Below, one piece after another: positions 54,550 through 62,793 of a stretch of DNA of 64,000 nt. The first letter of the stretch is position 1, and each line of letters opens with the position of its first letter. Both the position numbers and the translations under genes were made by a program. The notes under the pieces were generated by a model that saw nothing but the letters and a program-made list of their open reading frames with translations, ran no database searches and was not told the DNA's origin. The DNA comes from Halomonas binhaiensis (GTDB taxonomy: Bacteria; Pseudomonadota; Gammaproteobacteria; Pseudomonadales; Halomonadaceae). The stretch spans positions 3,720,001-3,784,000 of the forward strand of contig NZ_CP038437.2 in assembly GCF_008329985.2 (NCBI RefSeq), in the 5' to 3' direction.

Positions 54550-55503
54550 ATGGCAATGACTCCTCATACTGCGCTTGCTGACGACGCGCTTGCCGACAAT
54601 GCTCTCGCCGATGACAGCGCTGTTCCGGTTTTCAAGCTATATGGTGAAACGCGGCCCTGGCCTACACCTGACTTGCTGCATTGCGAATCCATTCCCGAGC
54701 GCAGCCAGTTGCACAATTGGCATATCCGTCCCCACCGCCATGCCGACCTGTTCCACATCCTGCATGTTGCCAGCGGCAGTGTGACGCTGGAGCTGGAAGG
54801 TACCGCTCATACGGCCAATGGCCCGTTGGTCATCGTGGTCCCGGCCATGACCATCCATGGCTTTCGCTTCGCCGAGGATATCCAGGGCCACATCATCACC
54901 CTCGCCCGTCCTCTGGCGGAACGCTTCGTACATGTCCTTGAGCGGCAGGCCAAGGTCCTGGAACGTGCCGATTACCTGCGTCTGGAAGGAGACAACACTG
55001 CCCAGCGCGTCATGCAGCTGGTCGATCATATCGCGGAGGAATATCGCCACCCGGCAACGGGACGTACCAGCCTGCTGGAATCACTGGTGCTGGCATTGCT
55101 GGTGATGCTGTCGCGGCTCGGACACGATGCACCCAGTGCACGCTCCCATGGACTTCGGGCCGACAGCAAAGGACGTGAACATCTGGCCAGGTTCCAGGCG
55201 TTGATTGAAGCGCAGTATCGCCAGCAGCCCAGTATCGAGACCCTGGCCAGCGAGCTGAGCCTGACCAGCGCTCACCTCAATACCCTATGCCGACGCCTGG
55301 CCAACCGCAGCGCCCTGCAAATGCTGCATGAACGCCTGCTGCTCGAAGCCAAGCGCCAGCTCACCTACACCAACATGACCGTCAGCCAGGTTTCCGACTC
55401 GCTCGGTTTCTCTGAACCCGCTTACTTCACGCGCTTCTTCAAGCGACTCACCGGGCACTCTCCCCGGGCCTTTCGGCTAGGTCAGGAGGAGAGCGCGCAT
55501 TGA
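54550..55503 (+). CDS. pobR: AraC-family activator of pobA
   Basis: The 317-residue protein has a cupin-like sensing domain (WHIRPHRHADLFHILHVASG, VIVVPAMTIHGFRF) and a C-terminal double helix-turn-helix (SIETLASELSLTSAHLNTLCRRL; TVSQVSDSLGFSEPAYFTRFFKRL). It is divergent from pobA across 143 bases, as in pseudomonads where the AraC-type PobR activates pobA with 4-hydroxybenzoate. Residues 8-22 are three imperfect ALADD repeats encoded by a 15-bp tandem array, an oddity outside the conserved domain. Confidence 0.9.
   Translation: MAMTPHTALADDALADNALADDSAVPVFKLYGETRPWPTPDLLHCESIPERSQLHNWHIRPHRHADLFHILHVASGSVTLELEGTAHTANGPLVIVVPAMTIHGFRFAEDIQGHIITLARPLAERFVHVLERQAKVLERADYLRLEGDNTAQRVMQLVDHIAEEYRHPATGRTSLLESLVLALLVMLSRLGHDAPSARSHGLRADSKGREHLARFQALIEAQYRQQPSIETLASELSLTSAHLNTLCRRLANRSALQMLHERLLLEAKRQLTYTNMTVSQVSDSLGFSEPAYFTRFFKRLTGHSPRAFRLGQEESAH
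54571..54615. repeat. 15-bp tandem array in the pobR N-terminal coding region
   Basis: GCGCTTGCTGACGAC, GCGCTTGCCGACAAT and GCTCTCGCCGATGAC encode ALADD, ALADN and ALADD. The changes are mostly synonymous, so the peptide repeat may be kept by selection or be young. Confidence 0.92.
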
Positions 55504-55548
55504 TGTACGGATACCAGGCCTGTTGTCGCCAAACCTGCAGCAGTCCGA

Positions 55549-55606
55549 CCGGTTGTCATTAAACCGGTCGCCGTTATAGCGATGTCGTTATACCGACACC
55601 GCTATA
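55549..55606. repeat. Degenerate 14-16-bp array at the dctM stop
   Basis: Four diverged units, such as GCGATGTCGTTATA and CCGACACCGCTATA, follow each other. On the minus strand each contains a TATAAC or TTTAAT with an in-phase-looking stop; the one at 55593-55606 holds the natural TAG. It looks like an old member of the gene-end repeat class. Confidence 0.65.
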
Positions 55607-56915
55607 ACAACAGGAACGTGGTCAATACGGGGAAGAGAATCAGCAGTGCCAGGCGGATGAAATCCGAGACAATGAACGGTGCTACACCGCGGAAGATCTC
55701 ACCCAGGCCAACATGCGGGGCCATGGCCTTGATCACGAACACGTTCATGCCCACTGGCGGGGTGATCAGGCCCAGCTCCACGGTCAGCACGGTGATGATG
55801 CCGAACCACACCGGATCGATGCCCAGGAACTGGATGATCGGGTACACCACCGGCACCGTGATCACCAGCATGGCGATGGAATCCATGAACATGCCGAGCA
55901 GGAAGTACAGCAACAGGATGCACAGCACCACCAGCATCGGTGACAGCTCGGCGGCATAGAGCAGGTCGCTGATCGAGAAGGAAATCCGCGACACCGAGAT
56001 GAAATAGCCCAGCGTCTCGGCCCCCACCAGCATGAAGAACACCACCGCCGACAGGGCCAAGGTTTCCTGCACGCTCTGCCATAGCCCGGCCATGCGCATA
56101 CCCTTGGCCAGGGCATACAACAGTGTGGCAAAGGCCCCGACACTGGCGCCTTCCGTAGGCGTGAATACGCCCTGGTAAATGCCCAGAATCATCACCAGAA
56201 ATACGGCAAAGAATGGCACCAGCCCACCCAGGGAACGGAACTTCTCGCTCCACGCCGTCGGCTCGCCCGCCACTGCCAGCGATGGTTTCAGGCGCATCAC
56301 CACGCTGACCGTCAGGGCATACATCACCAACCCCATCAGCCCTGGAATCAAACCGGCCATGAACATGTCACCGACGGATTGCTCGGTGAGAATGGCGTAG
56401 ATCAGCAAGGCGATGGAAGGCGGAATCATGATCCCCAGGGTGCCACCCGCCGCCAGCGTGCCGGTCGCCAGACCACGGTGATAGCCGTAGCGCTCCATCT
56501 CCGGCAGGGCGACACGGGTCATGGTACTGGCGGTGGCCAGGGACGAGCCGGAAATCGCCGAGAAGATGCCGCAGGAGCCGACCGAGGCAATCGCCAGCCC
56601 GCCCTTCCAGCCACCGCAGATCACCCGGGTGGAATGGAACAGCTTGCCGGCCATGCCCGAATGCGCGGCCAGCACGCCCATCAGGATGAACATGGGCACG
56701 GCGCTGAAGCTGTAGTTGGACAGTACCTCTACCGGTACGGTCTTGAGCTGAGCGATGGCCGCACCCCAGCCGACTATCTGAGCAAAGCCGACCACCCCGA
56801 CCAGCAACATGGTCAGCGCCACCGGCACACGCAGGGCCATCAACAGAAGCAGGCATCCAAGGCCAATGGCGCCGATCATCTCGCTGCTCATCTCAATACC
56901 GAGCTCAATCCCCAT
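55602..56915 (-). CDS. dctM: TRAP transporter large permease subunit
   Basis: The 437-residue protein has about 12 spans and DctM signatures: LLLLMALRVPVALTMLLVGVVG (in part), SAVPMFILMGVLAAHSGMA, GSSLATASTMTRVALPEM, GTLAAGGTLGIMIPPSIALLIYA (in part) and GMFMDSIAMLVITVPVVYP. It starts at 56915 with GGAGGTG six bases upstream and overlaps the dctQ stop by 11 bases. It imports the acid bound by DctP. The gene end overlaps a degenerate repeat array. Confidence 0.94.
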   Translation of the reverse strand: MGIELGIEMSSEMIGAIGLGCLLLLMALRVPVALTMLLVGVVGFAQIVGWGAAIAQLKTVPVEVLSNYSFSAVPMFILMGVLAAHSGMAGKLFHSTRVICGGWKGGLAIASVGSCGIFSAISGSSLATASTMTRVALPEMERYGYHRGLATGTLAAGGTLGIMIPPSIALLIYAILTEQSVGDMFMAGLIPGLMGLVMYALTVSVVMRLKPSLAVAGEPTAWSEKFRSLGGLVPFFAVFLVMILGIYQGVFTPTEGASVGAFATLLYALAKGMRMAGLWQSVQETLALSAVVFFMLVGAETLGYFISVSRISFSISDLLYAAELSPMLVVLCILLLYFLLGMFMDSIAMLVITVPVVYPIIQFLGIDPVWFGIITVLTVELGLITPPVGMNVFVIKAMAPHVGLGEIFRGVAPFIVSDFIRLALLILFPVLTTFLLL

Positions 56916-57432
56916 GCGACACCTCCACCTCGGCAGCGAACAGCATGCCCAGCAAAGCGTGGAGCAGGCTGCGCACTCCCAGCAGCAGGCTGAGCAGCGC
57001 GGCGACCAGATAGATGGGCCCCATCGGCAAACGCAGGTCCTGGGTAATTTCACCATGCTGGGTAGCCGCCATGGCCGATTCGAGCAGGCCGAAGAACAGA
57101 ATCGCCCCCAGGGCAGCAAAGCCCAGCAGATAGACGCCATGCAGGCGATGCTTGAGCCTGTCGGGCAAACCGTGGGAGAACACTTCCACCACCACTTGGC
57201 TCTTTTCCACATTGGCCGCCATGGCCGCCAGCAAGGCATACAGCATCAGGTAGCTGACCAGCTCGACGCTGCCGCTCACGCGCAAGGCAATGGTGCCTTC
57301 GGTCAGTCGATACAGATAACGCGTGCTGACATCGGCGATCGTCACCGCCAGCAGGGCCACCAGGGCCACGCCAGCCACCAGCCGACACGACAGGGCCAGC
57401 CAATGGCTGGCCCGTTCCAGAAAGGTCTGCAT
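56905..57432 (-). CDS. dctQ: TRAP transporter small permease subunit
   Basis: The 175-residue protein has four spans (LVAGVALVALLAVTIADVSTRYL; LVSYLMLYALLAAMAANVE; VYLLGFAALGAILFFGLLES; LLSLLLGVRSLLHALLGMLF), the usual size and topology of DctQ. It sits between dctP (five bases) and dctM (overlap). Confidence 0.92.
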   Translation of the reverse strand: MQTFLERASHWLALSCRLVAGVALVALLAVTIADVSTRYLYRLTEGTIALRVSGSVELVSYLMLYALLAAMAANVEKSQVVVEVFSHGLPDRLKHRLHGVYLLGFAALGAILFFGLLESAMAATQHGEITQDLRLPMGPIYLVAALLSLLLGVRSLLHALLGMLFAAEVEVSHGD

Positions 57433-57437
57433 GGTGA

Positions 57438-58514
57438 TTACTCTTGTGTGGCCGTCGCTTGTGGGGCCGTTTCTTGTGTGACCGTTTCTTGTGTGACAGA
57501 ACAGGCTTCGCTGGCATCCAGCGCTGCCTGGTAAACATCGTGAGCGTTATCGATGCCACGTTCTTCCAACTCAGCGAGATAGCCGTCAATGCCATCCTGC
57601 AGCGGCTTCTGCCAATCCGGATCCTGCAGCGGATTTTTCACCTCACGAATGGTATGACCAGCGTCCTCGGCTTCCTGCTTGCCTTCCACATCCAGCTGAT
57701 CGAAGACGCCACCGGCCTTTTCTGCCCACTTCATGCCGGAGTTGGCGTCGATCACCGCCTTCTGTTCTTCGCTCAGGCTGTCATAGACGCGCTGATTCAT
57801 GGTGGCAACGAAGATCAGCGTATAGAACGGCACCTCGGTGTGATAGTTGACCAGCTCATTGATGCGGAAGCCTTTCAGGCCTTCCCAGGGGAAACTCAGT
57901 CCATCGATCACGCCACGTTGCATGGCGGTGTAGATATCCGGCGCCGGCATGCCCACCGGGCTCGCGCCCATGTTTTCGAGGATATCCCCGGCCACTGCGG
58001 TCGGGCGGCGAATGCGCAGGCCTTCCAGGTCGGAAGGTTTCTGGACATCGGTATCGATGGTATGTATCCCGCCTGGGCCGGTGGTGAACATGAACAACGG
58101 ATGGGTATCGGCATATTCATCGTCCAGATAGCCATCGTCATACAGGCTCTGCAGCACGCAGGCACCCTGGCTGGCACTGCTCGCGACACCGGGCAGTTCG
58201 ACAATCTGCGATAGAGGGAAACGCCCCGCCGTATAGCCCTGGGCCGTCGCGCCGATGTCCGCAATTCCCTTGGATGCCGCGTCGTAGATGGCATCTGGCT
58301 TGGCCAGGGTGCCGGAAGGGAACATCTGCACCCGCAGCTCGCCACCGGACTCTTCCTCGATGGTCTTGGCCCAGGCTTCGAAGATGTCCTGATTGACTCC
58401 GGATGCGCCCGGCCAGAAGTGAGCCATGCGCAAAGTGGTCGCCGCTTGAGCAGCGGTGATGGTCAGGCCGGCAATGGAAGCCACCAGCAGGCAACGGGTC
58501 AAGGTACGTTTCAT
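57438..58514 (-). CDS. dctP: TRAP transporter substrate-binding protein
   Basis: The 358-residue protein has a Sec signal peptide (MKRTLTRCLLVASIAGLTIT, cut after AAQA). Its mature fold has TTLRMAHFWPGASGVNQDIFEAWAK (in part), the conserved LRIRRPTAVAGDILENMGASPV with the carboxylate-binding Arg, and GMPAPDIYTAMQRGVIDGLSFP. A PcaR-type palindrome 16 bases before the start ties it to aromatic acid catabolism, so 4-hydroxybenzoate, protocatechuate or a related acid is a likely ligand. The C-terminal tail VTQETVTQETAPQATATQE is encoded by a tandem array and is not part of the fold. Confidence 0.93.
   Translation of the reverse strand: MKRTLTRCLLVASIAGLTITAAQAATTLRMAHFWPGASGVNQDIFEAWAKTIEEESGGELRVQMFPSGTLAKPDAIYDAASKGIADIGATAQGYTAGRFPLSQIVELPGVASSASQGACVLQSLYDDGYLDDEYADTHPLFMFTTGPGGIHTIDTDVQKPSDLEGLRIRRPTAVAGDILENMGASPVGMPAPDIYTAMQRGVIDGLSFPWEGLKGFRINELVNYHTEVPFYTLIFVATMNQRVYDSLSEEQKAVIDANSGMKWAEKAGGVFDQLDVEGKQEAEDAGHTIREVKNPLQDPDWQKPLQDGIDGYLAELEERGIDNAHDVYQAALDASEACSVTQETVTQETAPQATATQE
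57441..57500. repeat. 15-bp tandem array at the dctP 3' end (four copies)
   Basis: CTCTTGTGTGGCCGT and three variants follow each other up to the stop codon side. They encode the VTQET-type repeats of the DctP tail on the minus strand. Confidence 0.95.
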
Positions 58515-58529
58515 CGGCGGGGCCTCGGG

Positions 58530-58544
58530 GTTCGCATATCGAAC
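58530..58544. promoter_or_regulatory. PcaR-type operator before the TRAP operon
   Basis: GTTCGCATATCGAAC is a perfect GTTCG-N5-CGAAC palindrome, as before pcaI and pcaB, 16 bases upstream of dctP. It lies in the 136-base gap after the monooxygenase gene. Confidence 0.75.
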
Positions 58545-58650
58545 AAATGTTCTTGTTGGTATAAATGCTACAAACGTTACCCGATGATCGAAGCAGGTGT
58601 TAAACGACTTTAGTTGTATTCATCATGCCCTGCCCTATGGATATGCCTGC

Positions 58651-59874
58651 CTAGCACCAACCAAGTTGCCCTTTTGCGTGGGCGACATCATCGAGAGGAT
58701 CGTGCTGCCAGATCCAATCAAAACGGGATTCCAGATCGGACTTGATCCTGTGTTCATCTCGGCCAGTGTCCTGCCCGGCATATTCATAGACATCACCGGC
58801 CTTACGCTGCACCACATTCGGCTCTCGATCACAATCAGCATCCGTCAGCAGCTCAGCCAGCACGACGGCATCTTCCAATGCCTGACCGGCCCCTGAACCC
58901 TGATGCGGCAACATGGCATGTGCAGCATCACCAGCCAGCAACACCCGATGACGGCAGTAATGAGGCAGTTGCGGCAAGTCATGCAGGGCCCAGCGCGTCG
59001 GCTGTGGAATGCCTTCAAGAATCGCCTGTGAAGCCGGCCCCCAACCTTCGAAGTCAGCCAGCATCTGCTCCTGGCTCACACCAGTGACCCACGCTTCTCC
59101 TTCCGGCAACCGGGGATTCGGCGTCGAACGGTCAGTAATGAACGCCACCACATTGATCAGGGAGGAATGCTTCACCGGGAAGGTCAGGATGTGGCGATCA
59201 GGGCCAAGATACATCTGCGGCACCACGGCCAAGCGGGAATCGGCCCCCTTGGCCTGCATGGCAGACGCCAAGGTATCGCTGTCGATCATGCCCCGATAGG
59301 CATAGGTACCGCTCCACTGTGGACCCAGATCGCCATATTGCGAGGCAGGCAGGACATGCTCGCGAACAGCTGACTTGATGCCATCGAAACCGATCAGAGC
59401 ATCGCAATGAAAGTCACTGCCATCCTCGAAATGCAGGGTGACGCCATCATCATCCTGCTCGATGGTGATACAACGCTTGCCGAAGTGAGCCGTGCCCTGC
59501 GGCAGATGCTGCACAATGGCATCGAGAAAATCGGCCCGATGCACGGAAGACTGCCCACACCCGGGCGCCAGCGAAGCGCTCAAGTATTCATCATCATGCC
59601 AGCGCCTCCACTCGAACCAGACATCCTCGCTAGGCGGTGGGGTCGAGTCAGCAATACTGCGATAAGCGTCTTCCAGGCCCAGCAGGCAGATACTGCGTAC
59701 CGCATTGGGGCCGAAGGAAACACCGGCACCAATCTCGGAGAACTGCTGAACGGCCTCGAACAGGTGTACCTCCAACCCAGGGTCTCGGGACAGACCGACA
59801 GCCAGCGCCACGCCACCGATGCCGCCGCCGACAATGGCGATGGAAAGACGTTTGTTATCCGAACGGGATAGCAT
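58651..59874 (-). CDS. FAD-dependent monooxygenase, salicylate-hydroxylase-like
   Basis: The protein of about 407 residues has the FAD motif IAIVGGGIGGVALAVGLSRD, the DG motif LIGFDGIKSAVREHVL and the second FAD site LLAGDAAHAMLPHQGSGAGQALEDAV. These match group A hydroxylases of the salicylate 1-hydroxylase / 3-hydroxybenzoate 6-hydroxylase kind. The NahR-like regulator beyond the promoter region favours salicylate to catechol. After ALEDAVVLAELL the usual linker with the conserved Arg-Arg-Pro is missing (REPNVVQRKAGDVYEYAG follows), so the gene seems to have an in-frame deletion of about 20 codons and may be impaired. Start at 59874 with GAGG upstream. Confidence 0.87.
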   Translation of the reverse strand: MLSRSDNKRLSIAIVGGGIGGVALAVGLSRDPGLEVHLFEAVQQFSEIGAGVSFGPNAVRSICLLGLEDAYRSIADSTPPPSEDVWFEWRRWHDDEYLSASLAPGCGQSSVHRADFLDAIVQHLPQGTAHFGKRCITIEQDDDGVTLHFEDGSDFHCDALIGFDGIKSAVREHVLPASQYGDLGPQWSGTYAYRGMIDSDTLASAMQAKGADSRLAVVPQMYLGPDRHILTFPVKHSSLINVVAFITDRSTPNPRLPEGEAWVTGVSQEQMLADFEGWGPASQAILEGIPQPTRWALHDLPQLPHYCRHRVLLAGDAAHAMLPHQGSGAGQALEDAVVLAELLTDADCDREPNVVQRKAGDVYEYAGQDTGRDEHRIKSDLESRFDWIWQHDPLDDVAHAKGQLGWC

Positions 59875-60386
59875 GATGATTAACCTCACGAAGCGAAGAG
59901 TGAACACCGCTTCACGCTACGACCCGCCCCATTCATTCACCACTCAACGCCTTTCATTTTTCCCATAAACAGCATTAATAAACTGTATTATCAATATATT
60001 AAAAGATATCTCGTCGAGCGATCTCGACCTATGTCCAATACGCTTTCTCTTTAGCCCACACGCACTTTAGGGAAGCGCTGGATAAATCGACGAGCATGCT
60101 CAATCGGCCATGTTCGTTCCCGACGAACAATCACACTTCCCACATCCATGTGGGTCGCAGGGCCCCCGAAGCACAGACTCGTAGTGCAGTGATTGAGTAG
60201 CGCAGGCATTTATGCAGTGTTTCCTTAAGACTGTCATCCACCCAGTGGATGAGCAGCATTCAGCTCACGACTCGAGCCGAATAAAGTATCTATTCGGCTC
60301 ACCAGCAAAAGTCGAAGCAAAAAAAGGGAGAGACTCATGTGGCATGAAGGACATTCAGCAGAAGAACTCTCAGAAATAGGGCTGCG
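59875..60386. other. Divergent promoter region between the monooxygenase and NahR-like genes
   Basis: The 512 bases contain an AT-rich stretch (about 59960-60010, with ATTAATAAACTGTATTATC) that suits promoters and a LysR site, then the MITE-like copy at 60071-60224. I see no gene here. Confidence 0.6.
60071..60224. repeat. MITE-like dispersed repeat, copy 2
   Basis: The 154-bp element has ends GGAAGCGCTGGATAAAT and the complement of GGAAACACTGCATAAAT. It shares CGACGAGCATGCTCAA near the left end and GCAGTGATTGAG near the right end with copy 1 at 15702-15843. The middle differs. It lies between divergent promoters. Confidence 0.82.
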
Positions 60387-61295
60387 GTGATGCTCAAACT
60401 TTCCGACATCGACCTGAACCTGCTGGTGGTCTTTGATCTGCTCTATCAGGAACGCAACACTCGCCGTGTTGCCGAGCGCCTCAGCATCACCCAACCCGCT
60501 GTGAGTCACGCGCTGAAACGGCTCCGTACTCTGTTCGGCGATGAACTGTTCGAACGAACCTCTACGGGACTGGCACCCACTCCCGGGGCCGATCGGCTGT
60601 ATGGTCCGGTCAGTGAGGCGCTAGTGCAGCTTCAAGAGACCATCAATCTGAGTGACGATTTCGAACCAGCCATCAGTCAACGTACCTTTCAGCTATCCAT
60701 GACGGATATCGGCGAGATTGTTTTCCTGCCCCGTCTGATGCAGAAATTGGCCGTGGTCGCGCCAGGTATTCGCCTGAGCACGGTGCGCAGTCATAACGAT
60801 GATCTCAAGCGCGACATGGAAGAAGGTCGCGTCGATCTGGCCATCGGTCTGATACCTCAGCTTGGTGCCGGCTTCTATCAACAACGGTTATTCATCCAGC
60901 GTTATGTATGCCTGATGCGACAAGGGCATCCTCTCGCTAGAGACAGCTTTGATCTTGATGCCTTCAATGCCGCTCAACATGCGGTAGTCATCGCCAGGAG
61001 TACCGGACACGGCCAGGTGGAAGACGGATTGGCAAAGGCAGGTATCACACGGCCCGTGTGCCTGGAAGTGCCCCATTTTGCTGCCGTGCCCTATCTGATC
61101 CGTGATACCGACATGGTGGTAACCGTGACCAGCAAGCTGTTCGAGGCAACAGGCGAAATATTCGGCCTGTGCGCATTTGACCACCCGTTGGATCTGCCCG
61201 AGATCACCATCAACCTGTTCTGGCATCGGCGCTTCCATCAGGATGCCGGCAACCGCTGGCTGCGTGGTCTGATCTTCGACATGTTTGCCGAATGA
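60387..61295 (+). CDS. NahR/SalR-like LysR regulator
   Basis: The 302-residue protein matches the NahR type: DIDLNLLVVFDLLYQERNTR, RLSITQPAVSHALKRLRTLF, FQLSMTDIGEIVFLPRLMQK, ARSTGHGQVEDGLAKAGI, LEVPHFAAVPYLI and a C-terminus with EITINLFWHRRFHQDAGNRW. In NahR these regions bind salicylate and the promoter. It is divergent from the salicylate-hydroxylase-like gene and is its likely activator. The assignment to salicylate is by similarity recalled from memory. Confidence 0.88.
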   Translation: MMLKLSDIDLNLLVVFDLLYQERNTRRVAERLSITQPAVSHALKRLRTLFGDELFERTSTGLAPTPGADRLYGPVSEALVQLQETINLSDDFEPAISQRTFQLSMTDIGEIVFLPRLMQKLAVVAPGIRLSTVRSHNDDLKRDMEEGRVDLAIGLIPQLGAGFYQQRLFIQRYVCLMRQGHPLARDSFDLDAFNAAQHAVVIARSTGHGQVEDGLAKAGITRPVCLEVPHFAAVPYLIRDTDMVVTVTSKLFEATGEIFGLCAFDHPLDLPEITINLFWHRRFHQDAGNRWLRGLIFDMFAE

Positions 61296-61311
61296 AAAAG
61301 CGAGTGAGCGA

Positions 61312-62214
61312 TCACTGCTCGGGATAGTGGTGATAGCGCCGAATGGCACTGATCAAGGCCCTGGCGGACTCCGGCAATGATGCCAGCTCACGTACCACCA
61401 CTGCGCGCTCCCGCTGTGCCCAGTCATCTTCCAGCTGTACCGTCTGCACCTGCATGGTCTTCTGGTAACGCATGGCGCTGGATTCCGGCAGGATGCCAAT
61501 ACCAACGCCAGCCTCGATCATGCGGCATGCAGGCTCGAAGCCATAGACCTGGATACGCAACGGCAGCGTCTCACCGATCTCATTGACCTGCGCCTTGAGG
61601 AACTGCAATAACGTGCTGCCTTCATGCAGGCCAACATAGGGAAAGCCAAGGGTATCCTTGAAGGCGATGATGTCTTCTTTCACCAGAGGGTGACCGGAAG
61701 GCACCACGACCACCAGGCGATCCATGCTGAACGGAATGATTTCCAACCCATGGATCTTGATATCGCCCGATGTCACACCTAGGTCGGCCGCACCATCCAA
61801 CACCCCACGGAAGATGTCATTGGTCAGCCGTTCCTGAAGATCGATGGTGATACCCGGGCGATCACTGAGGAACTCCGCCAGGACTTCAGGCATGAATTCC
61901 GTCACCGCGGTGGTATTGGCGAAGATCCGTATATGCCCTGCTTCGCTGTTGGCGTATTCGGAAAAATCACTCTTCACATACTCGACCTGGCGCATGATCG
62001 CCCGAGCATGGTTCAGCAGTCTCTCCCCTGCCGGCGTCAGCTCCACCCCCTGGCTACCGCGATAGAACAGGCGGCTGCCAAGCTGGCCTTCAAAGGCCTT
62101 GATACGCGTACTGGCTGCCGCCGTGGAAAGGTTTGCCCGACGTGCGCCTCCGGTCAGGCTGGAGGCCTCTGCCACATGAATGAACAAGCGAATATCGGCT
62201 AGGTCGAAGTGCAT
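61312..62214 (-). CDS. LysR family transcriptional regulator
   Basis: The 300-residue protein starts MHFDLADIRLFIHVAEASSL with the helix-turn-helix RRANLSTAAASTRIKAFEGQ and has an effector domain (HIRIFANTTAVTEFMPEVLA, DLGVTSGDIKIHGLEIIPF, GFEPACRMIEAGVGIGILPE). An AGGAGG site precedes the ATG at 62214; a longer frame to 62454 is not supported. It is followed upstream by the carbonic-anhydrase-like and TRAP genes on the same strand and may control them. Confidence 0.9.
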   Translation of the reverse strand: MHFDLADIRLFIHVAEASSLTGGARRANLSTAAASTRIKAFEGQLGSRLFYRGSQGVELTPAGERLLNHARAIMRQVEYVKSDFSEYANSEAGHIRIFANTTAVTEFMPEVLAEFLSDRPGITIDLQERLTNDIFRGVLDGAADLGVTSGDIKIHGLEIIPFSMDRLVVVVPSGHPLVKEDIIAFKDTLGFPYVGLHEGSTLLQFLKAQVNEIGETLPLRIQVYGFEPACRMIEAGVGIGILPESSAMRYQKTMQVQTVQLEDDWAQRERAVVVRELASLPESARALISAIRRYHHYPEQ

Positions 62215-62257
62215 CAGCCTCCTCCTGCAGTAAGTCCATGACCACAAACCTGTGCAA

Positions 62258-62779
62258 TCAGCATTCCTGCAACTGGTCCAGACAGCGCCTGGCCAGTTCG
62301 ACATAGCGCTGTGTTGCCTGATGCTTGCGTTGTATATCACGCTCGTCAAGCTGGCGGACCACCTTGGCGGGAGAGCCAAGCAGCAATGAAGCCGCTTCAC
62401 AGCAGAACCCGGCCTTGACCATGGCGCAAGCCCCAATGATCGATGATGCGCCAATCACACTGCCATCCATGACGACCGCATTCATGCCAACCAGGACATC
62501 CTCGCCAATGTCACAGCCATGCACCACAGCACCATGGCCGATATGCCCCCTGTGCCGGATACGTGTCAGCGATCCTTCCGTGCCATGCACCACGCAGTTG
62601 TCCTGCAGGTTGGATTCCGGCTCCATGATGATGGCGCCGAAGTCACCGCGCAAGCTGGCTCCTGGGCCCACATAGCAGCCATCTCCTATTTCGACATGGC
62701 CGATCACCACCGCCATGGGATGCACAAAAGCCGCTGGCGATATGGATGGCCGGATACCCTCGAACATATAGACTGCCAT
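62258..62779 (-). CDS. Gamma-carbonic-anhydrase-like hexapeptide protein (PaaY/CaiE type)
   Basis: The 173-residue protein is a left-handed beta-helix of hexapeptide repeats (VIGHVEIGDGCYVGPGASLR, GHIGHGAVVHGCDIGEDVLV, GASSIIGACAMVKAGFCCEA). The His residues of NCVVHG, HIGHG and VVHGC are in positions of the zinc site. A helical tail follows (RDIQRKHQATQRYVELARRC). PaaY-type relatives act as thioesterases in aromatic-CoA catabolism, others as carbonic anhydrases; the sequence does not decide. It lies 14 bases from the TRAP permease. Confidence 0.88.
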   Translation of the reverse strand: MAVYMFEGIRPSISPAAFVHPMAVVIGHVEIGDGCYVGPGASLRGDFGAIIMEPESNLQDNCVVHGTEGSLTRIRHRGHIGHGAVVHGCDIGEDVLVGMNAVVMDGSVIGASSIIGACAMVKAGFCCEAASLLLGSPAKVVRQLDERDIQRKHQATQRYVELARRCLDQLQEC

Positions 62780-62793
62780 GGCGTTCCCTCTAG

